A stretch of DNA of 64,000 bases, from assembly GCF_002105155.1 (NCBI RefSeq), contig NW_019028980.1, positions 930,001 to 994,000 on the forward strand, read 5' to 3'. This document shows, in pieces, positions 23,437 to 35,563 of the stretch (positions within the stretch are counted from its first letter, which is position 1; each line of letters starts with the position of its first letter). A program made the translations under genes and the position numbers. Below the pieces are notes generated by a model, which had not been told where the DNA came from, made no database searches, and was given only the letters and a program-made list of their open reading frames with translations. Source of the DNA: Lobosporangium transversale. Lineage: Eukaryota; Mortierellomycota; Mortierellomycetes; Mortierellales; Mortierellaceae.

Positions 23437-23881
23437 AGGGATGGAGAAAGGGCAGGAGGAGGAGTGAGAAGGGGTTCCGCTACATTGGATGGCTCTGTCT
23501 TCACAGGCGTCCAAATACTTTTTTTTTTTTTTTTTTTTTTTTCTTTTTTTCATTCTTTTGGAGCGCCCAGGGTTTGCTTTGCATAGATGTTTAGAATGAA
23601 GAGCAAGCAAGGCCTATATTCAAAATATATCATCGAATTATTTCTGAAAAGGAACAATGCCCAGCGAGACCATTTTCATTTTTTGTCCTTCCTTGTATAA
23701 TAATAAAATCTCAAGTGCCCACTCCATTTACCTCTTTGATTTCAGAACGCGTCAAGGTTGATCAGAGTTTATAATTTAGATGATGATAACCAATGTTTTT
23801 ACATGCATCGGGTGGCATATGATATAGATGACAGATATATATATGAATCTATTACTTTTTAATTATTATTAATCTACATAG
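23437..23881. other. convergent 3' region
   Basis: Lies between the 3' ends of the TBC gene (+) and the GNAT gene (-). Holds a T run (about 23519-23542) and AT-rich sequence with a TATA repeat near 23835. No gene seen. Confidence 0.45.
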
Positions 23882-24276
23882 TTAATCTACAATTTCCTTT
23901 AGCAAGAACCTGGTTTCCCGAAAGGTATCGCCTCCATAATTCCGAGGTTCGATCTTGAAGGTCTTGTAACCGAATTTCTCAAAGCCCTGGGCCTTGCTAA
24001 GACCATAAAGGGTCAAGGCCTTGAGACCTCTTTGACGGCCCAGTTCTTCACAGATTTGGATCATCCGACCTAGATAGCCTTGACGACGGAATTTCTTGTA
24101 CAGGAATAAGGAGACGATACAACCACGTAGATTCTCTGGATCTGCGACATCTTTATCACCAAATTCAAAATCCTTTAGCTCTATGCCACCCATTCCGACA
24201 GGGGTCTTTGTCTCTGGGAGGTAGAATATAGCCATGATGCGAGTCCCTTCGTTCTGTTGGATGAACCAAGAGGGCA

Positions 24277-24327
<51 letters not shown>

Positions 24328-24773
24328 TATGAATTATGTTAATATTAAAAAGTTGAAGCATAAGAACTTTGTGACAAGATAGTTCAAGTTCGATCAAGAA
24401 ACAAAAAAGATAATAATAATAATACTTTACAAGGCCAGCACCCCAACCACAGGCTTTCCTCATGGCTCTAACAAGGTCTTGATGCTCCTCAGCATTTGGG
24501 ATCTCATAATCGAGTGAGGGATAAGAAGAGGAAAGAGGTTCGTCGCTAAAAAAAAAAAAAAAAAAAAAAAAAAAGGGGTTCAAACATTTAATCTATGGAT
24601 CTTTACCACGTGTTACAAAAGTTTTTAACATGTATAAAAAAAATAAAAAAAAAAAAAAAAAAAAAAAAAACTAGTAATGATAATGATAACAATAACAATA
24701 ATAAATACCTCGAGTCAACTGCATTCAAGTTTCCGGTTTGAATGTCGGTGGTGTTGAATGAACTTTCGATCAT
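23882..24773 (-). CDS. GNAT-family N-acetyltransferase, 191 aa
   Basis: Exons in reading order: 24773-24709, 24545-24431 and 24277-23882; the phases join without stops. The N-terminus is MIESSFNTTDIQTGNLNAVD. The GNAT core is seen as a beta-strand block (FIQQNEGTRIMAIFYL, TPVGMGGIELKDFEF), then SLFLYKKFRRQGYLGRMIQ, which contains the acetyl-CoA pyrophosphate loop of the R/Q-x-x-G-x-G/A type (here RRQGYLG), then GLKALTLYGLSKAQGFEKFGY, the motif-B helix and strand. Such enzymes transfer acetyl groups from acetyl-CoA to amines. The substrate cannot be read from sequence. The last intron has a run of more than 30 A on the sense strand immediately before the AG, an unusual acceptor context. Confidence 0.85.
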
Positions 24774-25416
24774 GTCAAGAATGAAGGGAATGAAGGGAAT
24801 GAACAAGTGAAATAAATGAGCGATCAATTGGACTGTAGACAAAAAAAAAGAGAAATAGAGATAAAGAAGAGATAGAGATAGAGATAGAGAATAGAGAAAA
24901 AGTCATCGACTGCGGCCAATTGTCCAATCAGCCTCCAAAGATTCAGAGCCATAACAACAAACAACCTTGATGGACTTGATGGACTTTACTTTGATGTTTG
25001 TTTTATTCCACTCCAAAAAAAAAGGACACATTGTTGCATTTGTTCCTTCTTTGGTGATGGAACCAATGACAAGGATCAAATTATGACTTGGTATGGATCG
25101 GGATAAAATCATCAAGGCAAACAGAACAGAGAGAGCATGAGAAGAAAAAAAGGAACCTTTACAACGGATTCAGTCGTATATAATAGTCATGCAAAATAAA
25201 TAATAATAAAAATGTGGAGAAATATATAATATGCAAAACATGTGAGTCTCTCTCTCTCGCTCTCTCACACCACACAAGTCTTTTATGCTAAAATGCTTGT
25301 CTTGGTTGCTTCCTTCTCCTAGCCCTACTCTCTTTTTCTCTCTTTCTGTCTCCCTTTTTTTTCTTTTCTTTTCTTTTCTTTTCCTCATTACTTTTTTTTA
25401 AAAAAAAAAAAAAACA
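24774..25416. promoter_or_regulatory. divergent promoter region
   Basis: Between the start codons of the GNAT gene (-) and the 992-aa gene (+). Contains CT-rich and TTTTC-repeat sequence (about 25320-25385) and an A run just before the ATG at 25417. No ORF with recognisable features. Confidence 0.4.
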
Positions 25417-27960
25417 ATGAATGAATCTCTTGACAATACCTTACAGGAAAGCACTTGTAGAATGACTGAAAATCACAACTCCGATAAACAAAAGGGTGCT
25501 CAGCCATCTCACAATGCAAATGCTTCTGTTGTTGCTGCTGTTGCTGGGGAGCATTTGCTACGCCCAAGCATCCGGAAACATAGCCACACTGCAGCTCATT
25601 CAAAGATTAGACCTATGATGCGCACAGCCTCCGGTCTACTCACACACCATCACCACCACCATCACCCTCACCCTCACCCTCACCAACATCATCATCATCA
25701 TCATCATCATCATAGTAGCAATAGCAATAGCAATAGCAATAACATCAATCCTGGTAACAAAACAGGTGTACATAAACAAAGGAGACGAAGGGCAAAATTT
25801 GTCTTTGGTGGGGATCTGGAATCAAAAGAAGAACACGTAAAAGAAGGTGAAGAGAAGGACCACCAGAATGACCAACAGGAACGCAAGGATTTTGCTGACA
25901 ATGGCAATAATGAGGGATTATTACATGATGATAAGAATATCGCAGTAACAGCAACCGCAGCAGTTACAACAACAGCTCCAGGAGGACAACATTTGTATCA
26001 CCCAATTCACCATGACAATCACCGACATCGACATGATCCATATCCACAACAGAAATTGCACCATCAACATAATCACCATGAACAACAACAACAACAACAA
26101 CATTCCAACGCTTCCACCTCCACGTTTAAAGATCAAATCCCAAAGGAGAATAAAGACACTGACCACAGTCTAATGTCAGAAAGCATTCCCAATAACAGCA
26201 AAGATAACCATCCATCACGACATGTTGAGCAAGGCTCGATTCAGCGTGATAAGGATGAAGCAGCAGAAGCAGTTATTATTCAACAAACTCCGTCAGTCAA
26301 ATCTGATGCTACTACCACCACAAACATAACTGACAGAACAGTTAAATCAGTCTCTGCCAAATCACAAAAGACAAAGACAAAGGCAGAGACAGAGACAGAG
26401 GCAGAGGTAGAGGTAGAGACAGATGACAATTTATTACAATCGACGAGATTAACACCACCACGGGTGCATGATCTTCGACAAAATCAAACTCCACAGTATG
26501 ACATGATTAATGTTTCAAATCCTGCAGAGACTTCGTCCTTATCATCATCCTCCTCCTCAATCCACTCAATAACAACCTCCAACCCAGCTATCTCCTTGCC
26601 CGAACCTCTTTATCCTTTTGGGAAAAAGTCCATTCAGAACAAGTCATTGAATAATACTAAAAATAACAATAGTCACGATAGCAACGATAGCGATGGTCAT
26701 ATCAATAGCAATAGCAATAGCAATAGCAATAGCAATAGCAATAGCAATAGCAATAGTAATGACAATGGGAACGCCGATACAGCAACAGTAGCAGTGACAG
26801 AGATATCAAGATCGCCATCACCATTATCACCATCATCATCATCATCATCAACATCAACATCATCATCATCATCAACAGATAAACAATTACAAGAACAAGA
26901 ACAAAGGAATCGACAACATCTGCCGCCATCTAAACGACTCTCTCGTCTTCTTCATCCAAGTCCGTCTACCGCGTCCTTGCCTTCAATCACTAGGACCATT
27001 TCGCAACCCGTCCTCACTGTCCTTAGCACAGATCAAGCCAGTGGGGTAGATGATGGTAAAGATGGTAATCATGTGGGCAATCAAGGAAGAACGTCTACAG
27101 AATTATTAGCTACACTAGGAGAGCAACAACAACAACAACATGCTTCATTGGTTTCACCTGTCGCAGGGCTCGTATCGAAATTCCTTGGCCCTTACACCAC
27201 CACGAGTCACAAACGTTCCCAATCACAGTCCAGCCTTTCATCCTTAGTAGATCCAAACCAAGGATCAGTGCCAAATATTCCGAAGGGGAATAGGGCACAA
27301 AAAGGGAACCATAAACGCCATGGATCCTCCTCTTCGATAATCCCTATTTATCCAGATCGACCACGACGCCGAATACAACAACAACAACAGTTGGCACCGC
27401 CAAGGCGACCGAATAGTGCTGGCAGTGGGTTCATGACAGCATCATCAACATCATCGACAACATCATCATTATTACGTCCTACCAACGAATCACCCAATTG
27501 TTTCATATCAAGGTTCTTACCATCCATCTCCTCGCCATCTCTACATTCTCACTGTTATCATTGTGGCTCACCCGTTTCCAAGAACACGAATAACACACCC
27601 CTGCTTTTGAACTCTGCTGGTTATTTTGAACAATGTTCCGGATATGTGTCAGGATTCAGTATTGGTGGCGGTAGCGGCCCTACTAGTGCTTTTGCTACTG
27701 CTACTGCTACTGCTGCTGCTGCTGGTCCTACTACTGCTCCCACTGCTGCTCCGATGCGTCGACGGTTGCCTGCAAGTCTAAGAATGACGGCCACGACCGC
27801 TGCATTTAGATCAGATTCTGATATCAACAGCAGCAGCAATATCAACATCAACAGCAACAGTAGCAACGACAGCAATGTACAACAGGATTCGACTATACAA
27901 CAGCTACCGACTAATGCCTCCAATGTAGGATCTCCTGTTGAAGGAACCATTTCTTCTGAT

Positions 27961-27991
<31 letters not shown>

Positions 27992-28395
27992 CAATTCCCC
28001 CTTTAAGGAGAAACAGTAACAATAGCACCAATAGCAACAGTAGCATGAGTAGCAGAAGTGGCATAAACAACAACAACAACAACAGCAACGACTATTACTA
28101 CAGCAGTGGCAATGGTTATGGTCATACTCATCAAACTCATACTCATACCCATAGTAACAATAGTCCTTGGAAGAATATGAAATCCATATCGAGAACACAA
28201 CAAAAACTTGATTTACAACGCGCGAGTTCACAAGAGGAGGTGGATGAGTCCGAGATAGCCCAGCGTAGCAAACTCATACGGGAGATGGAGAGGATCCAGC
28301 GTGAGTATCGATCCCTTCGCCTGTTTTCAGATCCCTTGTGGGAAAGTCTTGTGAGATGTCAGGCAAATGAAAATACTTTATTTGTCTCGAATTAA
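25417..28395 (+). CDS. 992-aa low-complexity orphan protein, single exon
   Basis: One uninterrupted frame, starting MNESLDNTLQ in an AACA-ATG context. The protein is dominated by homopolymers: polyHis near residue 75-95, Ser/Asn alternations (NSNSNS) near 430-450, polySer, polyGln, Ala/Thr-rich and Asn-rich tracts. More ordered islands are an RRRRAKFVFGGDLESK segment near residue 120, a CYHCGSPV pair of cysteines near residue 710, and a final 60 residues predicted helical (QEEVDESEIAQRSKLIREME...YRSLRLFSDPLWESLVRC) that look like the conserved core. Charged ETEAEVEVE repeats may form a coil. There is no signal peptide or membrane helix. No family recognised; the context gives no clue. Confidence 0.75.
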
Positions 28396-28744
28396 AAAAA
28401 AAAAAAAAAAAGCTTTTTTCCGATAACATATTTCCTTTTTTCTTTTTATTCATTAATAAATATATTATTTACTTGGTATTCAACACCTAAACCTATGATT
28501 TTACCCCATCTTCCACGCGAAGAAAAAAAAAAAAAAAAAAAAAAATGAAAATAATGAAAAATGAAAAAAGAAAAGTAGCCTCACAAGGTGGATTTTGTTC
28601 ATATCACTACTTATTACAGGTCTATCTTTTAAAAAAACTAAATTGATATATTTCTTTTCTCCCTTTTTGTCTTTTATATTTATATTTATATATGTATATA
28701 TTATTATTATAATTATTGTTTTTTTTTTTTGTTTTTTTTTTTTT
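28396..28744. other. convergent 3' region
   Basis: Between the ends of the 992-aa gene (+) and the SH3 membrane protein gene (-). A and T runs at about 28395-28411, 28524-28545 and 28719-28746, plus TATA-rich sequence. No gene seen. Confidence 0.45.
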
Positions 28745-31315
28745 TTACTTGCTGGAATTTTCACCCTCCCACCAGCGGTTAATGGAGCTAGCATCGCTCA
28801 TCATGGTATCTCTGACAGGAGGCTGAAGACGTGGAGGTCCATTACTGCTGACGCTGCTAGTGTTGCTGTTGATATTTCCTCCGGCCAGCGGAGAGCTTGT
28901 CAAGGGAGAACTGATGACGCCTGTCAAGAGCATGGACGAATGACGCCTTGGCAGATTCACAGGGCTGGAAGCTCTAGAGGGCAAGGAGGATCGAGGAGAT
29001 CCTCGGCCGCCCATGTCCTCTTCACGTGTTCCCATAGGAGTCATCGAATGCATATTCACGTCCTCAAATCCATCCTCCAACGCCCCCTCGTCCACAAAGA
29101 CAACACAGACCACGGGGAAAGCACCCTCGTTCGATGTGTTCATGTTGACACCGACAGCCCAACCATCATCAAAGACTCTGTGGACATTAATGATATCTCC
29201 AACAGTCAAATCCAGTTCATCCGCCATGGAGGCCTGGTATGGGAAGATTGCTTGGCAGTACGATTGTTTTCCACCAGTACCGCTCATGGTGCTTAATTTC
29301 GAGATACGGTTGGCCGCGGCAGCAGCGGCAGCAGCAGCAGCAGCAGCAGCAGCATTATCCGTGTCCGAAACTGAAACTGAAGGCAAAGCTGTCATAGGAA
29401 TAGGAGCTGATGGAGCCAAAGCGGTCGAGAATCCTTCTTCCTGAATCTTGGGTGCAGAGATATTGTATTTGCTAGTGCTTGCATTAGAGGCATGACGAGA
29501 CAATTTATCTCCATTAGAACGAGCAGGAGTAGGGCCGGCTGATTTCTTTCGACGAATACAGCAGACGATCAATGCAAACAGAACCAATAAGGCTGCTACA
29601 CCGCCACCAATGATGCCTGCAAGAACTGGAGTGGAAAGTCCAGTAGAGCTACTAGGCTTGGATTCCTGTGTGGTGGAGGGTGAAGCATTGGTGGTTGGTC
29701 TAGCCGAGGTGGGCAGCAATGTTGTGGTTGTTGTGGTGATAGCACAGCTCGACGCAGCTGCAGTCGAGCAGCAAGGATCTGCTGAGTTTGCTGTGCAGAA
29801 AGAGCACATGGCTGCCTGAGTACCGAATCCTGTTACGCGCCACCATCCAATCCAGGAATGTGTAAATATAAAGAATATAAGATAAAAAATTTTAGTGAGA
29901 ATTCCAGACCATTGAAATTTGTGCAATATTTAAACGAAGGAAAAAACAGATAAATAAATAGCGAGAGAGTGATAAATAAAAAAAAAAAAAAAAAAAAAAA
30001 AGCATCATTGACTAACTGACACGAATAGTCTTTTTCCTCTTTTGCTCTCTATACCAAACAGATCTCAATGCACAAACACGCACATAACTGCAATAAATAA
30101 CAATAACCGACTCAACGGATGAACGATCAAAAAAAAAAAAAAAAAAAAAAAAAAAAGAAAATACTTTTTTTTTATATTTTTTTGTTTTTGTTTTTGTTTT
30201 TGTTTGTTTTGGGTTGGACAAAAATAACCGCAGATGGGGCTACTGGAGACACGAAATCAATTAAACTAAATAACCCTGCTCTCAACACCATTGGTCAATC
30301 TGGCGCCTAACTCAAAAAAACGCACCACAAACACATAAAAAAAAGGACCTTCTCTCTCTCTCCAAGTCCAGATTAATAAATCTGTATAGACTAGCATCAT
30401 TAAAGAAAAAGGAGGGAGAAGAAGAGGGGGGAGGGAACTGAAAAAGAATGGGGTCGCTATGCAACATAATCATGAATGTTGACCCTAAAAAAATTCATCC
30501 CTGCTTTTTTTTTTTTTTTTTTTTTAATGATGTTTTGCTGCTTGGCCGTTTTTTTAGATGCATGTTTGTAGCAATCAATATTGTCTATTATAACCACTTT
30601 CCAAAAGAACAAAAATACAAAAGACAAAAAAAAAAAAAAAAAAAAAAAAAGAAAAGGAGATAATAGGGCAACGGAGGAGATGGAAAGAGAGTATTAAAAA
30701 TAAAATAAAAAGATATAATAAAATAAAAATGGGGGACTTACCACAGGTAGCTGCCTCATTCGTCGTGGCATTCACACAGGTTCCGTCTGTATCATGAAGA
30801 CCACCCCAGGTCTCAGGACCGCCGACACAGAGAGCGGTCATAGCAGCGGCCTTTTCCTTTGCATCCTGTACAGTAGGGCAGACCCTGTTCACCATCTCTG
30901 TGAGGGAATTAGCATAGAGTGTGCATGAGGAAGCACACAAGGTCGGAGGGTTAGACTTGCATTCTTGTGATTCCCTATCGAGGACAGCCAAGGTGCAGAG
31001 AAGCGATGTCTGGTATCGGATCTTTTCAGTTGCAGAGTATCCGGTACAGGAAGATGTGGTCATAAAGCCTGTGGCGCTCAAGATCGCAGCATCAAAACTG
31101 GCCACATCTGTGAACGCGGTCATGTTGACACCTTCATCATAGACAGCGATATTTCGAGGCACGTTGGTATCGACGCTGAACGAAGCATATTCAGGACAGG
31201 CCTTGGATCCTGTCAGGGACACGCAAGCAGCCTGTGCACTCACTGCCAACAAAGCTGTGGAGATGAGTGTCCGTGCAATCGAGCTAATCCGTCCTTTTTG
31301 TGATGAGTGGTTCAT
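28745..31315 (-). CDS. type I membrane protein with Cys-rich ectodomain and cytosolic SH3 domain, 552 aa
   Basis: Exons 31315-30742 and 29829-28745, intron 912 nt, phase 1 (GTAAGT...ACAG). Residues 1-30 form a signal peptide ([12 protein letters not shown] then AC). An ectodomain of about 190 residues follows with regularly spaced cysteines (SLLCTL, SQECKS, LCASSC, RVCPT, MCSFC, DPCCS). Next come a Thr/Ser-rich, probably O-glycosylated stalk, a TM helix ([21 protein letters not shown]), CCIRRKK stop-transfer, a polyAla run of about 15, and an SH3 domain ([47 protein letters not shown]). The Ser/Pro-rich tail ends in [11 protein letters not shown]. The layout resembles fungal cell-surface sensors and Fus1-like SH3 adaptors, so a role linking wall or surface cues to the cortex is inferred. 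Confidence 0.88.
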
Positions 31316-31472
31316 GGCTAAAGATCCGTATTATAAAGTATCAATTACTGATGGCTAGTAGTTGATGTGGTTGAGAAGAATTAATATGCTAAATTGGGCT
31401 TAGCACGAGATGGGTTGATGTTAAAGATCAAAAGGAGGATGGAATGAGTCGACTTTAAGGAATGAATGAAAG

Positions 31473-31503
<31 letters not shown>

Positions 31504-33250
31504 GAAAGAGGTTGATTCTCTTCTTGCCACGAACAGTAGAAGAAAGAAAGAAAGAAAGAAGGATAAAAAAAGATGTCTTACTCGGGTAACAATCTTTTTT
31601 ACTTTCTTTTCTTTTTTTTTTTAAAAGCTTAATCGTGTGAATAGTAGTGAGGAAAAAAAAGGGGAGAGCCAAAAGGATGTGAGAATAAAGGAGTAAGAAA
31701 GGTGAAGGAGTAGAAGGAGCAGGAGCCAGAAGGAGTTGAAAGAGCAGAAGGAGTAGAAGGATCGGGGTCGTCAAGATGAAGAGAAGAGTGGGTGAGTGAG
31801 TATACAACGGATGAGAGGATATGTACTTGATCCAGTTGAATTGGATTCTGGAACAGGGCTGCCTACTGTTCAAGGCAGAGTAAGGGAAAGGGAAAGAGAA
31901 GGGGAAAAGGGTAAGCAAGATGACGAAGAGGAAAAAGGAACGAAAGAACGAAGAGAAAAAGAAGAAGAAAGAAAAAAAAGAAAAGGAAGAAAGAAAGAAA
32001 GAAAGAAAGAGAGAGGAAAGAGATGATGATGAGCAAAAAAAAAAAAAAAAAAAAAAAAAGAATGAGAAGGATGATGATGAAAAAAAAAGTGAGTGGAAGT
32101 GTGCCTGAGTATGTGTGCCTGAAGCTGTTGTATCGACGGTAACACATGTTGATTGAACATTAAATAAGGTTTGTATTTTGGGTTAAACATTCGCTATCAC
32201 TCGAATGTGTATTTTGCATGCCTTTGTGTATCTGTATCTTCATTAAATGTTTATCATGTTTAATCCGTCTCAATTGTCAAAGCTCTGGGCACCCAGCCTG
32301 GCTGGCCCTGACTTGACCCATGTCCGATGACTGATAACCTGCCATTGGAACATGTATAATATATACATATGTATATACATATGTATATATATAATATAAT
32401 GTATTACATCTATCTACATGCCATAAAATGTCGAGCTTTGACATCCTCCTTGCTCTTCCTTACCTTCCTCTCAGACCACGTAATAAAGAAAAAAAAAAAA
32501 AAAAAAAAAAAAGAATATCGCTCTCATTTTCAATCTTAGACTAACAAAAAAAAAAAAAAAAGATGGTGAATAGCGTATTTTATCCAATGTCTCGTACACA
32601 CGGTATAGTCTATCCATAAATATGTATAAATATCTACTTCCCATACAACCCAACTTCACCTTGATGGGTTCGGGACTAGGGGACAATTCCGTTGAAAAGA
32701 TGCCCATGCTACTTTGCTCTCAACATTTCTTGCTCTCTTGCATCTATATTTGTATAGTCTACAAGTCAAACATATTCACACACAGTCTCTGTACAGCACG
32801 CTTTTTCTTTTCCTTTTCCTTTTTCTTTGGCTCACTTGTGCACTTGTATTAATGATATATGAGTGCTTGGTTGCTTATTAGTATTTAAACTAGTTGGGAC
32901 CCCTCGGCTCATATTTTATTTAGAAATCCAGGGTACATGTATGCTTTTTGTTTTTTAATTCTTAGTCAGTCGATTGCAAAAAAAATAAAAAATAAAAGAA
33001 ACCCTTCATTACCAAATCACAAATGCTCTTTCTTCCCAGCATGCGGACACTTATTGGACACTTGACTTTTCCACATTTTCATAACTAAACCCCACATTTC
33101 AATAAAAAAAAAAAAAGGCCTAGAAATACATTTTACTCTTTTTTGTTTGTTTGTTTATTTGTGTATTGGTTATTTACAAATCTTTTTTATTTTTTAATTT
33201 TTAATAACATGAATGTCACGTTACACAGACTCAAAGCCCTCAAGTCTTTT
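31316..33250. other. intergenic, purine/pyrimidine-biased
   Basis: Upstream of the SH3 gene and downstream of the first aldo-keto reductase. About 31520-32100 is strongly purine-rich on the + strand (GAAA/GAAG repeats). An alternating TATACATATG palindromic segment lies at about 32355-32400. Homopolymer A runs occur near 32035 and 32488. No coding sequence recognised. Confidence 0.45.
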
Positions 33251-33990
33251 TTAATTTGTTTGATCGCCAAAGACGTCAGTTCCATACAATGCCTCGGAAC
33301 TCCTGTAACGTTTAACAACATCGTCTTGGGCAATCTTTCTGAGGACCTTGAGATCCTCTTCATCCAGCTCAATATCCTGGAAATTCGACTTTATATGTTC
33401 TTCACTTCCAGCCTTGGGAACGACACTAGTGCCACGCTGCTGTGCCCAAGCGAGAAGGACATTGGCATTGGATGAATTATGCTTCTTTGCAATGTCAGAA
33501 ATCTATTACATAATAAATCGAAGAAAAAAAAGAAAGGAATAAAGAGTCAATGATTGTATATAAAGTAGGTGCAACAAGGAAAAGAAATAACAGCAAAGAA
33601 GCTTTTTTTTTTTTTTTTTTTATTTATTTATTTATTTTTATTTTTACCTCTCCTCCTTTCATCAAAGGAGATTCAGCGTATCCAAGGGGTGCATAGCCTG
33701 TCAGGTGGATCCCTTTGCCTTGACAATATTCCAAGAGATCCCATTGTGGATTCTCAGGATGAAGTTCGACCTGATTGACTGCAGGGACGATTTTGGCGGA
33801 TTTTAACAATTTCTCAAGGCTGTTAATGGAAAAGTTTGAGACACCAAGGGCTTTCACCTTGCCAGTCGACATCAACTCCTCCATAGCCTTGTATGTGTCT
33901 ACGATGTCGATATCCACAATCAAAGCCTTGCCATTCTCATCCTTTGGCTTGGGATCAGGACCAGGCTTGAAAGCAATAGGCCAATGCTAT

Positions 33991-34031
<41 letters not shown>

Positions 34032-34665
34032 AAATATATATATATATGTAATATTTTCAAGGTATTAGACAAAACCTCTTTCATTGATCTTCGTTCACCT
34101 CACACACCATGATGACATCATTCCTCAATTACTACAATTATCAGGTCAACTTTTTTTTTTTTTTTTTTTTTTTTTTCTTTTTGGTTATCATACCATCAAG
34201 TACAAGTCAACGTAATCCAAGCCAAGGTTTTTGAGGGAGGTCTCGAAGGCAGGCAAAACATCCTCAGGACGATGTGAGTTATTCCATAACTTTGTGGTTA
34301 CATGGATTTCTTCACGGGGAACATTCGATTGTCTAATGGCCTCCCCAACCTCTTTCTCGTTGCCGTAGAACCAAGCAGTGTCAATGTGGCGGTATCCAGT
34401 CTCAAGTGCCTTCTTAACGGCGTTTACTGCCTCCTGACCCTTGAGCTCCGCGGTTCCAAAACTGATTGACAGTAATAATAATGATATCCAAAATAAATAA
34501 TGATATCCAAAATAAATAATGATATCCAAAATAAATAAATAAATAAATAATGTTTACTCGGCCAAATCTAGGACGCGACTTTTTATTATTGTTATTATTT
34601 ATTTCTTACCCAAGCAATGGAATGGTGGCACCGGTATTGAGTTTTGCAGTCCTTCGAAGAGACAT
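33251..34665 (-). CDS. aldo-keto reductase, copy 1, 304 aa
   Basis: Exons in reading order: 34665-34610, 34461-34194, 33986-33648 and 33502-33251. The protein starts [20 protein letters not shown]. It is an AKR-superfamily (beta/alpha)8 barrel: [14 protein letters not shown] (catalytic Asp and Tyr), [11 protein letters not shown] (catalytic Lys), [12 protein letters not shown] (catalytic His), [20 protein letters not shown], and [15 protein letters not shown] (NADPH-binding region). These enzymes reduce aldehydes or ketones with NADPH; fungal relatives include GCY1/glycerol dehydrogenase and aldose/xylose reductases. The substrate is not predictable. It is the downstream member of a tandem pair in the same orientation, and the exon sizes of the pair are 56, 268 and 339 nt in both copies. 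Confidence 0.93.
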
Positions 34666-35175
34666 GGCGATTTCTTGCTCTTTTTTTGTGTGTGTATAAA
34701 GATAGTCTTTCAAATGAGTGGAATGAGAGTGATAAGGTGAGGGGGAGGAAAAAAGGAAAAAATTGGTCATTGACACTTTCCCATGGCCTTCTTTTTTATA
34801 CCTTTCTTCTCAGTTGAAGTGACTCTTTACGAAGCCAAGTAAAACTCACTATTTCCTCTACTTTTTCCCAGCTAGTCTCGCTTAGCTTACATGCAGCCTA
34901 CTGTCATTTTTGTGTTACACCCTTGCTGGGTGTTATATATACATGTGTCTTAAATATGGAACTAGTCCATTGCCGCACAGCAACTTGGTGTGAACTAAGT
35001 TGCCCTGTCCTTTCTTTACGCGATATATTTATATATATATATAATATAAAAGAAAGCGATTCGTCATCATCATCCAAGTTCCTCTTATCAGGCTACGAGA
35101 GAAGTTACACTTTATGATCTAATGTACTAGGTTTATTACATAAATATTTTCTATACGGGGTGTGATCAAGCACTT
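34666..35175. promoter_or_regulatory. spacer between tandem aldo-keto reductases
   Basis: 510 bp that should carry the promoter of copy 1 and the 3' end of copy 2. Contains a TATATATATAATATA segment near 35030-35046. No ORF. Confidence 0.4.
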
Positions 35176-35518
35176 TTAGTCATCAAAGACCTTAATACCT
35201 CCCCAGGACTCCTGAGGATCACAATAGCGGTGAGGGGGGCTGGCCTGGGAGAGTTCCTTAAGAGTCTTAAGGTCCTCCGCGTCCAGCTCAATATCCTGGA
35301 AGTTGGAAGCAATACGAGACTCGGTCACAGACTTGGGGATAACACTCGTGCCACGCTGCTGAGCCCAGGCAATGAGGACATTAGCATTCGAAGAGTTGTG
35401 CTTCTCAGCAATCTTGGTGATCTAATTAGTTGTTGGTTGAATACAGAAATAGGTTGTCAGAATATCAAAATCATAATCATTGAGGAATTCATAATGGAAC
35501 AAGCTCGCACCCACAGCT

Positions 35519-35563
<45 letters not shown>

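Noticed and set aside
31520-32100. Long Lys/Glu-rich open frames in the purine-rich block
   Set aside because: They are translations of GAAA/GAAG simple sequence with no start context, splice structure or conserved residues.
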